From contig NZ_JAUTAR010000001.1 in NCBI RefSeq assembly GCF_030818695.1, forward strand, positions 2,412,501-2,476,500: DNA of 64,000 nt, given 5' to 3'. Positions 17,708-26,880 of the stretch are shown here, piece by piece. The translations under genes were made by a program, and so were the position numbers. Each line of letters starts with the position of its first letter. Position 1 is the stretch's first letter. The notes beneath the pieces are model-generated. The model saw only the letters and a list, made by a program, of their open reading frames with translations, did not search any database and was not told the DNA's origin. Origin of the DNA: Chryseobacterium sp. SORGH_AS_0447. GTDB lineage: Bacteria; Bacteroidota; Bacteroidia; Flavobacteriales; Weeksellaceae.

Positions 17708-18613
17708 TTAATTTTTTAAAAGATCTTTTAACGCCTCCTTCAGATCAGGGAATTTAAAATGAAAGCCTGCATGCTGTATTTTTTCCGAACAAGCCCTTGA
17801 ACCTTCGAGGACTGCTACTGAAAGCTCACCGAAGAGCAGCTTCAAAACAAACGCCGGAACATTAGGCATGAATAATGGTTTTTTCAGGACTTTAGCTGCC
17901 TGTACCGTCAGATCTTTATTGGTTGCATGCTCAGGAGCAACGGCATTAAAAGCTCCGTCCAATTCAGAATTTTTCAGCGCAAACTCATACATGGAGCAGA
18001 TGTCCTGGATATGAATCCACGGCATGTATTGTTTTCCGGTGCCCAGAGGAGATCCGATGCCTGCTTTTATGGTCGGAAGCATCTTCTTTAAAGCTCCTTC
18101 CTTTTCAGAAAGAACAACGCCGGTTCTCAGTTTCACAACGCGTTCAGCAACCCGCTGATTTTTGAATTCATCGGCTGCCTGTTCCCAGACAATGGTTACT
18201 TTACTCAGGAAGTCATGTCCCGGTCCGTCTTTTTCCGTAAAGATCTTTTCGGTAGTTTCGGTCCCGTAATAATTGATCCCTGAAGCGGAGACAAAGGATT
18301 TAAGTTTTTGATTTTTCTTCTGTAGCGTTTTTAAAAGAAGGCCGGCAGAACCAACCCTGCTTGAGATAATTTCTTTTTTTCTTTCTTCCGTCCACCTTTT
18401 TTCTGCGACGCCCGCTCCGGCCAGGTGAATGATGTGCGAAACATTTTCAAGAGCAGTTGCATCAATTGTACCGGCATCGACATTCCACTCAAACTCATTT
18501 GCATTTTGCTTTTTCCGGGTTAAAAACCGGACGGTATATTCTTTTTCAAGTCTTTGTGATAATTCTTTAGCGATTAAACCGTTGGCTCCGGTGATTAGGA
18601 CGATTTCTTTCAT
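17708..18613 (-). CDS. TIGR01777 family NAD-dependent epimerase/dehydratase (YfcH-like)
   Basis: This 301-residue protein has an N-terminal Rossmann fold with [10 protein letters not shown] at residues 7-16, so it should bind NAD(P). The C-terminal 50 residues (from about [13 protein letters not shown]) form the DUF1731 tail that defines the YfcH/TIGR01777 subfamily. The catalytic YxxxK of classical short-chain epimerases is not obvious; the SASGINYYG segment lies in its place. Members are found in most bacteria and their substrate is unknown. It sits 9 bp from the zinc-ribbon gene upstream and 20 bp from the Nudix gene downstream. Confidence 0.9.
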   Translation of the reverse strand: MKEIVLITGANGLIAKELSQRLEKEYTVRFLTRKKQNANEFEWNVDAGTIDATALENVSHIIHLAGAGVAEKRWTEERKKEIISSRVGSAGLLLKTLQKKNQKLKSFVSASGINYYGTETTEKIFTEKDGPGHDFLSKVTIVWEQAADEFKNQRVAERVVKLRTGVVLSEKEGALKKMLPTIKAGIGSPLGTGKQYMPWIHIQDICSMYEFALKNSELDGAFNAVAPEHATNKDLTVQAAKVLKKPLFMPNVPAFVLKLLFGELSVAVLEGSRACSEKIQHAGFHFKFPDLKEALKDLLKN

Positions 18614-18622
18614 ATAATAATG

Positions 18623-18979
18623 TTAGGTGGTATTTTGTGATTGGTTTCTTACAATCAGAATAAAGTCGTCATCCAAAAGTTTATAGCCATAATCGTAGAT
18701 GAATTTATATTCGGAACCATTTTTATAAACTTTCAAATTGGTAAAATAGTTAAAATCAAAACCCAAGCCATCAAGTTTGGTACGGGAAATTTTTGTTTTG
18801 CCGTCGGTATTTACTTCGGTCAGGATTCTGTAATTTTTACGGAGTTTGTTGTTCACATTCCGCATCAGGTTGTTGGAATCTTTATTCTGTTTGTTGTTGT
18901 AGGCGTTTCGGCAGGCATCATTGCAAAATTTTTTGTCTGATCTTCCGATAATTTTTTCGCCGCATTCGAGACATTCCAT
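18623..18979 (-). CDS. Small zinc-ribbon protein
   Basis: This 118-residue protein begins with a four-cysteine zinc ribbon: C3, C6, C19 and C23 (CLEC followed by CNDAC), similar to DUF2116-type ribbons. The rest is a lysine/asparagine-rich stretch and a strand-rich C terminus without a motif I can name. Zinc ribbons of this kind bind nucleic acid or proteins. It is 14 bp after the HPP gene and 9 bp before the epimerase, so it is part of the same run. Confidence 0.78.
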   Translation of the reverse strand: MECLECGEKIIGRSDKKFCNDACRNAYNNKQNKDSNNLMRNVNNKLRKNYRILTEVNTDGKTKISRTKLDGLGFDFNYFTNLKVYKNGSEYKFIYDYGYKLLDDDFILIVRNQSQNTT

Positions 18980-18993
18980 AATTTTTTATTTTT

Positions 18994-19587
18994 TCATTTG
19001 TGTGGATGATTGTGTTTTTTTCTGAGCAGTTCTTTAAACCTGCTGTGTGCAGGATAGCTTCTGTTGGAGGTGATATTATTAAAAAAAAGCGCAGTAAGCA
19101 ATAAAATAAGGCAGCCTGAAAGAACCGGTGACAATACATACCAGAATCCCAGTTCAGGAATTTTCCCTGTTGAGCTTACGGCAATTAACGCCGTAGCGCC
19201 GCCGGGTGGATGTAAAGTTTTGGTATACTGCATTAAGACAATAGAAAAAGCAACAGCCAATGGTGCAGAAAGCCAGATGATATCGGGAACAATTTTATAA
19301 ACTGTTACTCCTACCAAAGCGGAAATGACGTGGCCTCCGATAAGATTGCGGGGCTGGGCCAAAGGGCTCTGAATGGCTCCGTAAATTAAAACGCTTGATG
19401 CCCCGAAAGAACCGATTAAAAAAATGTTTTCTGTGGCCGATAAGCTGTGTGACTGAATGAAAGCAATAATGCCGATTCCGAAAAATGCACCCAGGAACGA
19501 CCAGAAATGTTCTTTATAATCCACCAGCGTTTCTTTGTAGATTACATATTTTGAAACCCGTAATGTTCTCTTAATTGTCTTCTTCAT
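18994..19587 (-). CDS. HPP family integral membrane protein
   Basis: This 197-residue protein has four or five hydrophobic segments and the family motif HPPGG at residues 126-130, with the conserved GSFGASSVLIYG and QPRNLIGGH segments. HPP proteins sit in the inner membrane; plant and cyanobacterial members move nitrite into plastids or cells, but bacterial roles are mostly unproven. It is the first gene of the six-gene minus-strand run. A promoter-like TATCTTTG lies at 19595-19602, only a few bases before the start, so the transcript may have almost no leader. Confidence 0.88.
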   Translation of the reverse strand: MKKTIKRTLRVSKYVIYKETLVDYKEHFWSFLGAFFGIGIIAFIQSHSLSATENIFLIGSFGASSVLIYGAIQSPLAQPRNLIGGHVISALVGVTVYKIVPDIIWLSAPLAVAFSIVLMQYTKTLHPPGGATALIAVSSTGKIPELGFWYVLSPVLSGCLILLLTALFFNNITSNRSYPAHSRFKELLRKKHNHPHK

Positions 19588-19594
19588 ATCATTT

Positions 19595-19623
19595 CAAAGA
19601 TACGGAATTTATCCGTTTACAAA
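19595..19623 (-). promoter_or_regulatory. Candidate promoter of the HPP gene run
   Basis: On the minus strand TTTG (19620-19623) is followed after 17 nt by TATCTTTG (19595-19602), matching the Bacteroidota promoter pattern with somewhat short spacing. The predicted start point is within about 5 nt of the start codon at 19587. Confidence 0.45.
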
Positions 19624-19740
19624 CGACTACAAATGAATTTAAATAGTTTTATACCGACTGGGGTTATGGAACCGGGTCATCTTTGCAACAGAGATTTGAG
19701 AAAACAGTGAACGTCTCGGATCTGAATATTAACTTTAAAA

Positions 19741-20082
19741 ATGCAAATTATGTCACTACGAAACAAAATTACCTTAATCGGTCACACAGGAAAAGAAGTA
19801 GAAATTATCAACTTTGAAAACGGAACTTTAAAAGCCAGCGTATCTCTCGCAACCAGTGATCATTATACCAATGCAAAAGGAGAGAAAGTAGAAGAAACCC
19901 AATGGCACAATTTGGTTGCCTACGGAAAAACAGCAGAAATTCTTCAGAAATATGCTCCGAAGGGAAAAGAGCTTGCCGTAGAAGGAAAACTGACTTACCG
20001 TTCTTATGACGATAAAGACGGAGTAAAAAGATTCATCACCGAAATCAGAGTAGACGAGATCCTTTTATTAGGAGGAAAATAA
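19741..20082 (+). CDS. ssb: Single-stranded DNA-binding protein, short form
   Basis: This 113-residue protein is an OB fold of the bacterial SSB family, with the conserved segments NKITLIGHTGKEVEI, TQWHNLVAYGKTAEI and GKELAVEGKLTYRSY. It ends at ILLLGGK and lacks both the flexible linker and the acidic tip (DDDIPF) that canonical SSB uses to recruit repair proteins. It may therefore be a second, specialised SSB rather than the replication one. The start at 19741 is the first ATG; a second in-frame ATG at 19750 (MSLRNKIT) is equally likely. The HRDC gene follows 17 bp later. Confidence 0.92.
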   Translation: MQIMSLRNKITLIGHTGKEVEIINFENGTLKASVSLATSDHYTNAKGEKVEETQWHNLVAYGKTAEILQKYAPKGKELAVEGKLTYRSYDDKDGVKRFITEIRVDEILLLGGK

Positions 20083-20099
20083 TTTTAAAAGGTACTGCC

Positions 20100-20552
20100 A
20101 TGAAAGTAAAAATTTTTAAAATACGGATCAATGAAGAATACCTTCATAAAGATCAGAAAATGTTGGATGCTTTTCTGGAATCCCACGAAATAGTAAAAGT
20201 GGAAACGGCTTTTATAAACGACGAAAATTACTGGTCGGTTGTATTGTATTTCGAAGAGCTGAAAATGGTTAAGGATGTAGTAAAAGAATCAAAGCGGACA
20301 AAATATTCAGCGGAAGATGATATTCTGACTTCCGATGAAACAGCAATCCTCGAAGCCCTGAAATACTGGCGTTCGGAAAAGGCGAAAGAGCAGAATCTGC
20401 CGACTTATTTTATTGCGACCAATAAAGAACTGATGTCGGTTGCTAAATACAAACCGGCAAAGAAAGAAGAACTGTTGGACATCAAAGGTTTCGGAAAGCA
20501 TAAAATTGAAAATTATGGCGAAGAAATCCTGGAACTTTTGGAAACCATCTGA
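20100..20552 (+). CDS. HRDC domain protein
   Basis: Residues 75-148 of this 150-residue protein form an HRDC domain (EALKYWRSEKAKEQNLPTYF ... ELLDIKGFGKHKIENYGEEI), a helical nucleic-acid-binding module normally found at the end of RecQ helicases and RNase D. Here it stands alone after a small N-terminal alpha/beta domain of about 70 residues. It follows a short ssb gene by 17 bp, which suggests the two act together on single-stranded DNA. A terminator lies 44 bp downstream. Its exact role is unknown. Confidence 0.88.
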   Translation: MKVKIFKIRINEEYLHKDQKMLDAFLESHEIVKVETAFINDENYWSVVLYFEELKMVKDVVKESKRTKYSAEDDILTSDETAILEALKYWRSEKAKEQNLPTYFIATNKELMSVAKYKPAKKEELLDIKGFGKHKIENYGEEILELLETI

Positions 20553-20595
20553 TTTTAGATAGAAACACAAGTGATGGGAGTATTATTTTTACCCG

Positions 20596-20626
20596 AAGCC
20601 GGAGATTATTGTTCTCCGGCTTTTTC
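20596..20626 (+). terminator. Terminator after ssb-HRDC
   Basis: A 10-bp stem (AAGCCGGAGA at 20596-20605, TCTCCGGCTT at 20613-20622) with a 7-nt loop runs into a T tract. Confidence 0.9.
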
Positions 20627-20661
20627 TTTGTCTTAAAAGTCGGCTCAATTCCTTATTTTTG
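20627..20661 (+). promoter_or_regulatory. hisS: Candidate hisS promoter
   Basis: TTTG (20627-20630) and TATTTTTG (20654-20661) match the Bacteroidota pattern with a long 23-nt spacer, directly after the ssb-HRDC terminator and 38 nt before the hisS start. Confidence 0.4.
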
Positions 20662-20699
20662 CTGCTTACAAATATTAATTATCATTTATCTATTATAAA

Positions 20700-22070
20700 A
20701 TGAAACCAGGTTTAGCAAAAGGAACGAGAGATTTTACGGCATTGGAAGTGGCGAGAAGAAGATATATCATCAATACTTTACAAAAAAACTTCGAGTTATT
20801 CGGGTTTCAGCCGCTTGAAACGCCAAGCTTTGAAAATCTTTCTACTTTAACGGGAAAATACGGGGAAGAAGGTGACCGACTGATTTTTAAGATCTTAAAT
20901 TCGAGTATTAATGAAGCAAAAGAAGATAAAAAGATTCTAATGCTTTCTGATTTCCAAAAAGCTTTAGATCAGCCATTTAATTCAGAAAATCTTACTGATA
21001 GAGCCCTCCGTTACGATCTTACCGTACCTTTTGCGAGATTCGTGGCAATGAACCATAACCAGCTTACTTTTCCTTTCAAACGCTATCAGATCCAGCCGGT
21101 CTGGAGAGCAGACCGTCCGCAGAAAGGCAGATTCAGAGAGTTTTATCAGTGTGATGCCGATGTGGTAGGGAGTGAAAGCCTGTTACAGGAAGTAGATCTG
21201 GTTCAGCTGTATCTGAAATCGTTTGCTGAGCTTGGTGTATCGGTAACAATTCATATTAACAATAGAAAAATACTTTCCGGATTGGCAGAGTTTGCAGGCA
21301 TTACCGATAAACTGATCGATTTTACAGTAGCTTTGGATAAGCTGGATAAAATAGGAAAAGAAGGTGTTGTAAAAGAATTGCTGGAACGCGGAATTGTGCA
21401 GGAATCAATTGATAAACTGGACTTCTTATTTAACCAGTCTGACGATGCCTTGGAAAACCTGCTTCAGCTTAAAGAAAAATTTGCAGGAAACGAAACCGGA
21501 TTGAAAGGGGTGGAAGAACTCGAAACGGTGATTACCCAATCTTTAAATCTTGGGGTGGATATTCAGAATCTCAGATTCGATATTACTTTAGCCAGAGGTC
21601 TGGATTATTATACCGGAGCTATTTTTGAGGTGAAAGCGGATGAAGTGAAGATGGGTTCCATCGGCGGCGGTGGAAGATACGATAACCTTACCGAAGTTTT
21701 CGGTGTTAAAAATATTCCGGGAATCGGGATTTCTTTCGGTCTGGACCGGATTTATCTGGTGATGGAGGAGTTAGGGCTGTTTCCGGAAGAGGCAACTTCC
21801 AAAGTAGAATATCTGTTTGCGAATTTCGGCGGAAACGAAACACTGGAAGCTTTACAACTCATCAGGCAGCTCAGAGAAAAAGGGATTTCGGCAGAAATAT
21901 ATCCGGAAGCGGCGAAGATCGGGAAACAGTTTACCTATGCAGAAAAGAAAGGCATTAAAAATCTTGTTTTCTTGGGAGAAGAGGAAATTAAAAACGGAAC
22001 GGTAACGTACAAAGATCTTGAAGCAGGAGAACAGAAAACCGTTTCGAAGGAAGAATTTTTAGCCTGGTAA
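20700..22070 (+). CDS. hisS: Histidyl-tRNA synthetase
   Basis: This 456-residue class II enzyme charges tRNA(His) with histidine. Class II motif 2 lies around the [19 protein letters not shown] segment, the histidine-specific motifs [14 protein letters not shown] and GGGGRYDNL are present, and motif 3 is [13 protein letters not shown]. The C-terminal anticodon-binding domain is complete. Its stop codon overlaps the start of the next gene in TAATG, so the GNAT protein is translated from the same message. Confidence 0.98.
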   Translation: MKPGLAKGTRDFTALEVARRRYIINTLQKNFELFGFQPLETPSFENLSTLTGKYGEEGDRLIFKILNSSINEAKEDKKILMLSDFQKALDQPFNSENLTDRALRYDLTVPFARFVAMNHNQLTFPFKRYQIQPVWRADRPQKGRFREFYQCDADVVGSESLLQEVDLVQLYLKSFAELGVSVTIHINNRKILSGLAEFAGITDKLIDFTVALDKLDKIGKEGVVKELLERGIVQESIDKLDFLFNQSDDALENLLQLKEKFAGNETGLKGVEELETVITQSLNLGVDIQNLRFDITLARGLDYYTGAIFEVKADEVKMGSIGGGGRYDNLTEVFGVKNIPGIGISFGLDRIYLVMEELGLFPEEATSKVEYLFANFGGNETLEALQLIRQLREKGISAEIYPEAAKIGKQFTYAEKKGIKNLVFLGEEEIKNGTVTYKDLEAGEQKTVSKEEFLAW

Positions 22071-22717
22071 TGAATCGCGTTCCTAAAGATTTACTTGAAA
22101 AATGGCTTAAAGGCTGGTCGATCTCAAGGGGCAAGCCTTTGCCGGAAGCCTGGAAATCCGGATACAAAATTCAGGTTGGAGATAAGGAGCAAAAAGAGAG
22201 ATATGTATTCCCGGAGGTAAGCGAAGATTTTATTCAGCTTTCGGAATCGATCCGTGAGCCTTGGGTTTATCTGAAGGTTTGTGCGCCTTTTGAAGAATTC
22301 GGAACACTTATTCCGGAACGTTGGAAAATCCAGCCGCAGGGTTACATGATGCATTGTCCGGAAAAAATGACCATTCGTAAAAGTAATCATCTGAATGGTT
22401 ATTCCATGGAAGTGCTTGGGCAACAGCCGAATTCTTTTATTGTTCGGATTTTTTCCGAACATAAAAAAGAAGCGGCCATCGGAAGGCTCGTTATCGTTGA
22501 CGGACTTGCCGTTTATGACCGGATTAAGACCGAACAGGATCATCTGCGGAAAGGCCTTGCCACGCAGATAATCAGACAGCTTGAAACAATTGCGCTGTCT
22601 CAAAAGGTTTCAGATCATTTCTTAGTGGCGACGGAACAGGGAAAGCTTTTATATGAATCTTTAGGCTGGAAGCTTTACAGCCTGTACAGCTCAATAGTTA
22701 TACCGGAAGAAGATTGA
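22070..22717 (+). CDS. GNAT family N-acetyltransferase
   Basis: This 215-residue protein has a GNAT acetyl-CoA-binding core in its C-terminal half: a strand with AAIGRLVIVDGLAVYDRI, then the pyrophosphate-loop segment LRKGLATQIIRQLE and the late strand with LYESLGWKLYS. The N-terminal 100 residues are not a known domain to me. Its start codon shares one base with the hisS stop codon (TAATG), so translation is coupled. The acetyl acceptor is unknown. Confidence 0.85.
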   Translation: MNRVPKDLLEKWLKGWSISRGKPLPEAWKSGYKIQVGDKEQKERYVFPEVSEDFIQLSESIREPWVYLKVCAPFEEFGTLIPERWKIQPQGYMMHCPEKMTIRKSNHLNGYSMEVLGQQPNSFIVRIFSEHKKEAAIGRLVIVDGLAVYDRIKTEQDHLRKGLATQIIRQLETIALSQKVSDHFLVATEQGKLLYESLGWKLYSLYSSIVIPEED

Positions 22718-22835
22718 TGTGGCCTGGATCAGTATTACAAAACATAAAGTTGAATATAAGTGATTTTCCTTCATAATCTGTTAAATACCAAAATGATTTT
22801 GTAATTTGTAACTGAAAAAATTAAACTAATAATTA

Positions 22836-23768
22836 ATGAATGCGATTTGCGGACTATGTGGTAACCCATTAACTTCAATGGACACCGTTACAGGAGAAAA
22901 CAAGCTGGCAGACGGCCATTTGCTTTGCAACAAATGCTTTAATCAGGCTGCTTCTCTCAACAGAGATATCGTCAATAATCTCAGCCAGTTTTTCCTTCCC
23001 GAGATCAGAGGAATTATCCTCCAGGGAAAAATTGGTCTATCTGAAAATCCCATGTCTGCAAATTCTTCAGGTCTTCAGAATACGGAGGTGCCGAGTTTCG
23101 GATTTGGCGGAATCCCAACAAGGTTTGACGAAATTCAGGATCAGATTGTTGCTCTGAATGCGAGATTAAGTATTTTGGTAAACGGTGAAGTGAAAGAGCT
23201 CGTAAATATTTTAGAAAGGGATGAACAACTGACTGCCATTGCGGAGGCGCTTACCATTCCCGGAAAAATAGAAGGGCTTCTGTTTTCCACACCGAAAAGA
23301 GTCGTCTTTATCGATAAGAAGCTTCTGGGAAATGTACAGAAGGACGAATATCCGTATCATCAGATCCGGTCGGTTGAGCATGTGGAAAGCCTTCTTTATT
23401 CAACCCTTAGAATTTTTTGTAAAAACGGTTCCTCAGCAGAATTTAAGCTTCACAATAAAAGCGACGGCAGAAACTTCAGCAATGCTTTTAACAGATACTT
23501 AAACGGCAGTACGGAGCAGTCTGTTTCACAACAACAACAACAAATTCAGGCTTCTACTTTTAATCTCTCTAATCTTCCAGATCAGGAAACGCCGTTTCAT
23601 CAAAAAAGCAGTACTGAATCTGCCTTCCAAAGCGGATCCAACGACAAAAGAGAATCGGCAGACGTTATTATTCAGCGGCTGGAAAAACTGGGGAAATTAA
23701 AAGAAATGGGAGTTTTAACAGAGCAGGAATTTGCAGAACAGAAAAGGAAACTGCTGGAAAGGCTTTAA
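22836..23768 (+). CDS. Zinc-finger / PH-like / SHOCT domain protein
   Basis: This 310-residue protein has three recognisable parts. Residues 5-34 hold a four-cysteine zinc site (C5, C8, C31, C34) like the DUF4428 ribbon. Residues about 130-225 resemble a bacterial PH domain (YokE-like: GLLFSTPKRVVFIDKK and the following strands). Residues 275-310 form a SHOCT motif (LEKLGKLKEMGVLTEQEFAE). A glutamine-rich linker joins the last two. SHOCT modules promote oligomerisation. The protein appears cytoplasmic and its function is unknown. It precedes a small membrane protein by 68 bp. Confidence 0.78.
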   Translation: MNAICGLCGNPLTSMDTVTGENKLADGHLLCNKCFNQAASLNRDIVNNLSQFFLPEIRGIILQGKIGLSENPMSANSSGLQNTEVPSFGFGGIPTRFDEIQDQIVALNARLSILVNGEVKELVNILERDEQLTAIAEALTIPGKIEGLLFSTPKRVVFIDKKLLGNVQKDEYPYHQIRSVEHVESLLYSTLRIFCKNGSSAEFKLHNKSDGRNFSNAFNRYLNGSTEQSVSQQQQQIQASTFNLSNLPDQETPFHQKSSTESAFQSGSNDKRESADVIIQRLEKLGKLKEMGVLTEQEFAEQKRKLLERL

Positions 23769-23836
23769 AAACAAAAATCTTGATTCAGATCATTTAAATA
23801 AAAATAGAATCAAAGAAAGAACAGTATAATAAAACC

Positions 23837-24568
23837 ATGATAAAATTATTTATTCTAAAGATCATTAATGGAAAATGGTCTGCCCCTTTTTTTATAACCG
23901 CTATCAGTATTTTTTGCTGGTTATTGATGTGGATTCTTCCCGTTACAAAAACCATTTGGAATCTATGTTTTATTATTCCATTATGTGTCGGCTTCGGATA
24001 TACGCTTCTGGGAATTTCGAAATTATTCAAAAAGCGTTTTAAAGAGGGCTTTGTTCAGATCATACTTTCCATTATATTTACTTTTGTCGCGTGTATTTTT
24101 TTCATCATTCTCGTTCCGAAGAGCCCTTATAAGGAATATAAAGGCGATATTGTAAATCCAAATAATGTAAAGGTCAATATGCCGCTGGATTTTATTGGAA
24201 TGGATGAGAAGCCATTGGTTGAAGTAAAAGGCCAGGATGTTCTTCTTTACAATTATCAGCAGCCCGGACAGTATAAATATGATGTATTTCTTAATAAAAT
24301 TGAAAAGGGAAAAGTATATTTAAAGATGTTTGATCTGACGACCAATAGACTCCTATCTGCAAAAAAAATTAAAAAAGAATCTGAGTTAGAAGTTGAAAAT
24401 ACATCGGATGAACTGCAAGAATTTGAATCTGATAAGATATTTATTATTGAAGAAGGTGAATGGGGGAAATATTATGGAAGCAGGGTAGAAGTTTGGTTCC
24501 GGCCTGAGGATGCGTCCAAACCTGAAAGAAAACTGATGGTGAAAAATTATGTGATCCAGGGAAATTAA
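23837..24568 (+). CDS. Hypothetical membrane protein
   Basis: I do not recognise this 243-residue protein. Three hydrophobic segments lie in the first 95 residues (near 14-34, 42-60 and 75-95). The remaining 150 residues are hydrophilic and strand-rich, with no repeated or catalytic motif, and probably lie outside the membrane. The gene ends 32 bp before a strong bidirectional terminator and may be co-transcribed with the zinc/SHOCT gene upstream. Confidence 0.72.
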   Translation: MIKLFILKIINGKWSAPFFITAISIFCWLLMWILPVTKTIWNLCFIIPLCVGFGYTLLGISKLFKKRFKEGFVQIILSIIFTFVACIFFIILVPKSPYKEYKGDIVNPNNVKVNMPLDFIGMDEKPLVEVKGQDVLLYNYQQPGQYKYDVFLNKIEKGKVYLKMFDLTTNRLLSAKKIKKESELEVENTSDELQEFESDKIFIIEEGEWGKYYGSRVEVWFRPEDASKPERKLMVKNYVIQGN

Positions 24569-24600
24569 TCTAGTAAAATTAAAATTTCATATAATAATTA

Positions 24601-24636
24601 AAAAGTCATCGTAATTAAAAACTACGATGACTTTTT
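24601..24636. terminator. Bidirectional terminator between convergent genes
   Basis: A perfect 13-bp stem (AAAAGTCATCGTA at 24601-24613, TACGATGACTTTT at 24623-24635) with a 9-nt loop has A/T runs on both sides and serves the plus-strand gene ending at 24568 and the minus-strand gene ending at 24670. Confidence 0.9.
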
Positions 24637-24669
24637 GTATATGAATGTTAAAATAATCAATTGTTTATA

Positions 24670-24939
24670 TTAGCTTACTGCCTCCTGAGCTTTATTTCTA
24701 ATATCATCAGCTTTGTCCTGTGCTTGAGAAGCGACATCATTAGCTCTGTCTTTTACCTGAGAAGCAACATTGTTTGCTTTATCTTTCAAATCATTGCTCC
24801 ACTTGTTGATATTGTCTTTTGCAGTATTGATTTTGTCTTTCACCAACTGCTTATCTTCTTCAGAAGAATTTTTGTATTTCCAATATGCTAATGCACCTAA
24901 ACCGACTAAAGCTAATAAGCCTTTTGTTTTATTTCCCAT
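24670..24939 (-). CDS. YtxH-like stress-associated helical protein
   Basis: This 89-residue protein has a short N-terminal hydrophobic helix (residues 7-20) followed by a charged helix rich in K, D, A and N. The C-terminal half contains near-repeats of the form D-K-A-N-x-V-A-S-Q, eleven residues apart, which recalls LEA-like and YtxH/CsbD-type stress proteins. It is probably membrane-anchored with a cytoplasmic or periplasmic helical tail. The family name is tentative. Confidence 0.72.
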   Translation of the reverse strand: MGNKTKGLLALVGLGALAYWKYKNSSEEDKQLVKDKINTAKDNINKWSNDLKDKANNVASQVKDRANDVASQAQDKADDIRNKAQEAVS

Positions 24940-25037
24940 GATTTCTATTTTTTAAATGTTAATATTAAAGTTTGATGTTAGTAATCATGTAAAATACGTG
25001 CCAAAAAAAAAGACCGACTTATAAAAAAATGTTAAAA

Positions 25038-25880
25038 TTAATTGAAGATTTCAAAGTTTTCTCCGTCAAAACTTGCGAAAACCATGGTAGGATGGGAATC
25101 CTGATGGTATAAATTTCCATTTTTATCAATCGCTATAGCTCCAGCAAAACCATCAATGGTTTTTAATTCTTCAAAGGTTTTAGCAAATGCATTTTCCAGA
25201 GACATTCCGTCGGTTACCCGGGTTACAATTTTCGCAGCGGTGGCATTACTTACGATATCTTCTCCAACTCCGGTACAACTGACCGCGCAGAAAGAATTGG
25301 CGTAATTTCCGGCAACCGTTGCAGAATCGGAGATACGGCCGGGAATTTCAAAGCCTTTCCCTCCGGTGGAAGTGGCGGCTGCCAATTTTCCGTTTCTATC
25401 GATGGCTACACAGCCTACCGTGCCTTTGCCTCCGGTTTTCAGTTTTTCTTCGTATTCTTTTCTCCGTTGCGGAATTTCGGTAGAGTAGTTTTCAAATCCG
25501 TGTTCGGTTGCGTATTTTTTAGCACCGCTTCCGCCTAAAACACGGTCATCTTCTCCAATCAGCGCTTTAGCAACAAGGATTGGGTTTTTTACATTTTCAA
25601 TATTAATGACTCCGCTCATTTTCTCGGTTTCACCATTGATAATGGCTGCGCTCATGCGGATAATTCCGTCACCCTGGATCTGGGAGCCTGTTCCTGCATT
25701 GTACAGATCATCGTCTTCAAGCAGGGAAACAGCATAGGCCACTGCGTCAAAGGCAGAATGGTCCTGTAGATATTCAAACGCTTTTTGGGCGATTGCTTTT
25801 AAAGAATTCTGTTTAGCGGTTTTCACCTCGTGGCTCTGGCCACTTTCGGAGAAAAATCCGCCGTGGATGATTATTTTCAT
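25038..25880 (-). CDS. iaaA: Isoaspartyl peptidase / L-asparaginase (Ntn-hydrolase)
   Basis: This 280-residue enzyme belongs to the Ntn-hydrolase asparaginases. The autocleavage site and nucleophile are in GKGTVGCVAID: cleavage before T154 would free the catalytic threonine. The downstream GTG-type substrate loop is also present. Such enzymes split beta-aspartyl dipeptides. In cyanophycin breakdown they hydrolyse the beta-Asp-Arg released by cyanophycinase, and here the gene sits about 100 bp after cphB on the same strand and next to cphA. Its length is a little shorter than the 310-320 residues of E. coli IaaA. Confidence 0.9.
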   Translation of the reverse strand: MKIIIHGGFFSESGQSHEVKTAKQNSLKAIAQKAFEYLQDHSAFDAVAYAVSLLEDDDLYNAGTGSQIQGDGIIRMSAAIINGETEKMSGVINIENVKNPILVAKALIGEDDRVLGGSGAKKYATEHGFENYSTEIPQRRKEYEEKLKTGGKGTVGCVAIDRNGKLAAATSTGGKGFEIPGRISDSATVAGNYANSFCAVSCTGVGEDIVSNATAAKIVTRVTDGMSLENAFAKTFEELKTIDGFAGAIAIDKNGNLYHQDSHPTMVFASFDGENFEIFN

Positions 25881-25943
25881 ATATTTTATGATGGGTTGCT
25901 GATCAATAATAAATGACTTTCAGACTACGATGATTTGTATTTA

Positions 25944-25982
25944 AATCATTCATCATTCATCAATTATCATTTATCAATTATA
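25944..25982. repeat. Degenerate TCATTCATCA / ATCATTTATCA tract
   Basis: Short imperfect repeats (ATCATTCATC, ATCATTTATC) fill the gap between iaaA and cphB. A similar tract lies at 61369-61404 and a weaker one before hisS near 20680. They look like dispersed AT-rich intergenic repeats. Confidence 0.45.
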
Positions 25983-25989
25983 TACCATG

Positions 25990-26880
25990 TTATCGATCCT
26001 GCGGAATCGGATTAAACTGGGAATTCTCAATCGTTAAGGCTTTCGTCGTAAGATCGTAATGATCATTCATCGACATGACATGAACCGTTAAGTTATCAAT
26101 AGAAATAGGTTCTCCCAGATTGATATTAGTCAGATTCGTATCTTTAATAAATCTTCCGTCTACGAGGATCACGAGCCCGGAACCAACAGCGGTCATCACA
26201 TCATTGTGGATAAACAGACCGGTATCTTCTCCCAAACCGATTCCCAATGTTCTCGGATTGTTCACCACAGCCTGGAACAGTCTTCCAATTCTTCCCCGCT
26301 GTACAAAATGCGTGTCGATGATTACATTATCAATGAGTCCAAGACCTTGCGTGGTCTTAATTTCTCCTTTTAGCAAGGCTTCAGAGCTGCTTCCCTGGTA
26401 GATCATATTTTCAGAAGCTGCGGCGGCTCCTGCAGAAGTCCCGGAATAGATGAAATCCTGTTCCTGGTATTTTAAAAGAATTGTATCGTGAAATCTGGTT
26501 CCTCCGAGAATGGACGTAAGCCTCAGCTGGTCTCCGCCTGTGAACATCACCACATCGGCAGCGTTTGCTCTTGCCACGATCGGATCGGAATTCGCTTCCT
26601 CACGGTTATGAATATCCAGTATATTAACGTTTTTGGCACCCAGAAATTCGAATGCCTTTTTATACTCTGATCCTACAATCTGCGGGATCTGAGAAGCGGT
26701 CGTAATAATCTCAATCACCGAATCTTCCTTATGTTTAGACTCATTGATGATTTTCCTTAAAATTCCACGCTCAAAAAAATTCAGGTTTTTTTCTATGTTC
26801 TGATCAAAATCGGTTTCAGCAAAACTGCCTTTATTAACAGCGCCCCCGATCACAATTAATTTTCCAACTGGTTTAATCAT
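25990..26880 (-). CDS. cphB: Cyanophycinase
   Basis: From the ATG at 26880 this is a 296-residue serine hydrolase of the S51 family. The nucleophile is S149 in YSGTSAGAAA, the family's G-T-S-A-G elbow, and TGGDQLRL upstream is also conserved. Cyanophycinase cuts the Arg-Asp polymer cyanophycin into beta-Asp-Arg dipeptides, which the neighbouring isoaspartyl peptidase would then split. A TTG start at 26889 is possible but less likely. TAACTTTG at 26887-26894 looks like a -7 element and would put the transcript start almost at the ATG. It is divergent from cphA. Confidence 0.94.
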   Translation of the reverse strand: MIKPVGKLIVIGGAVNKGSFAETDFDQNIEKNLNFFERGILRKIINESKHKEDSVIEIITTASQIPQIVGSEYKKAFEFLGAKNVNILDIHNREEANSDPIVARANAADVVMFTGGDQLRLTSILGGTRFHDTILLKYQEQDFIYSGTSAGAAAASENMIYQGSSSEALLKGEIKTTQGLGLIDNVIIDTHFVQRGRIGRLFQAVVNNPRTLGIGLGEDTGLFIHNDVMTAVGSGLVILVDGRFIKDTNLTNINLGEPISIDNLTVHVMSMNDHYDLTTKALTIENSQFNPIPQDR

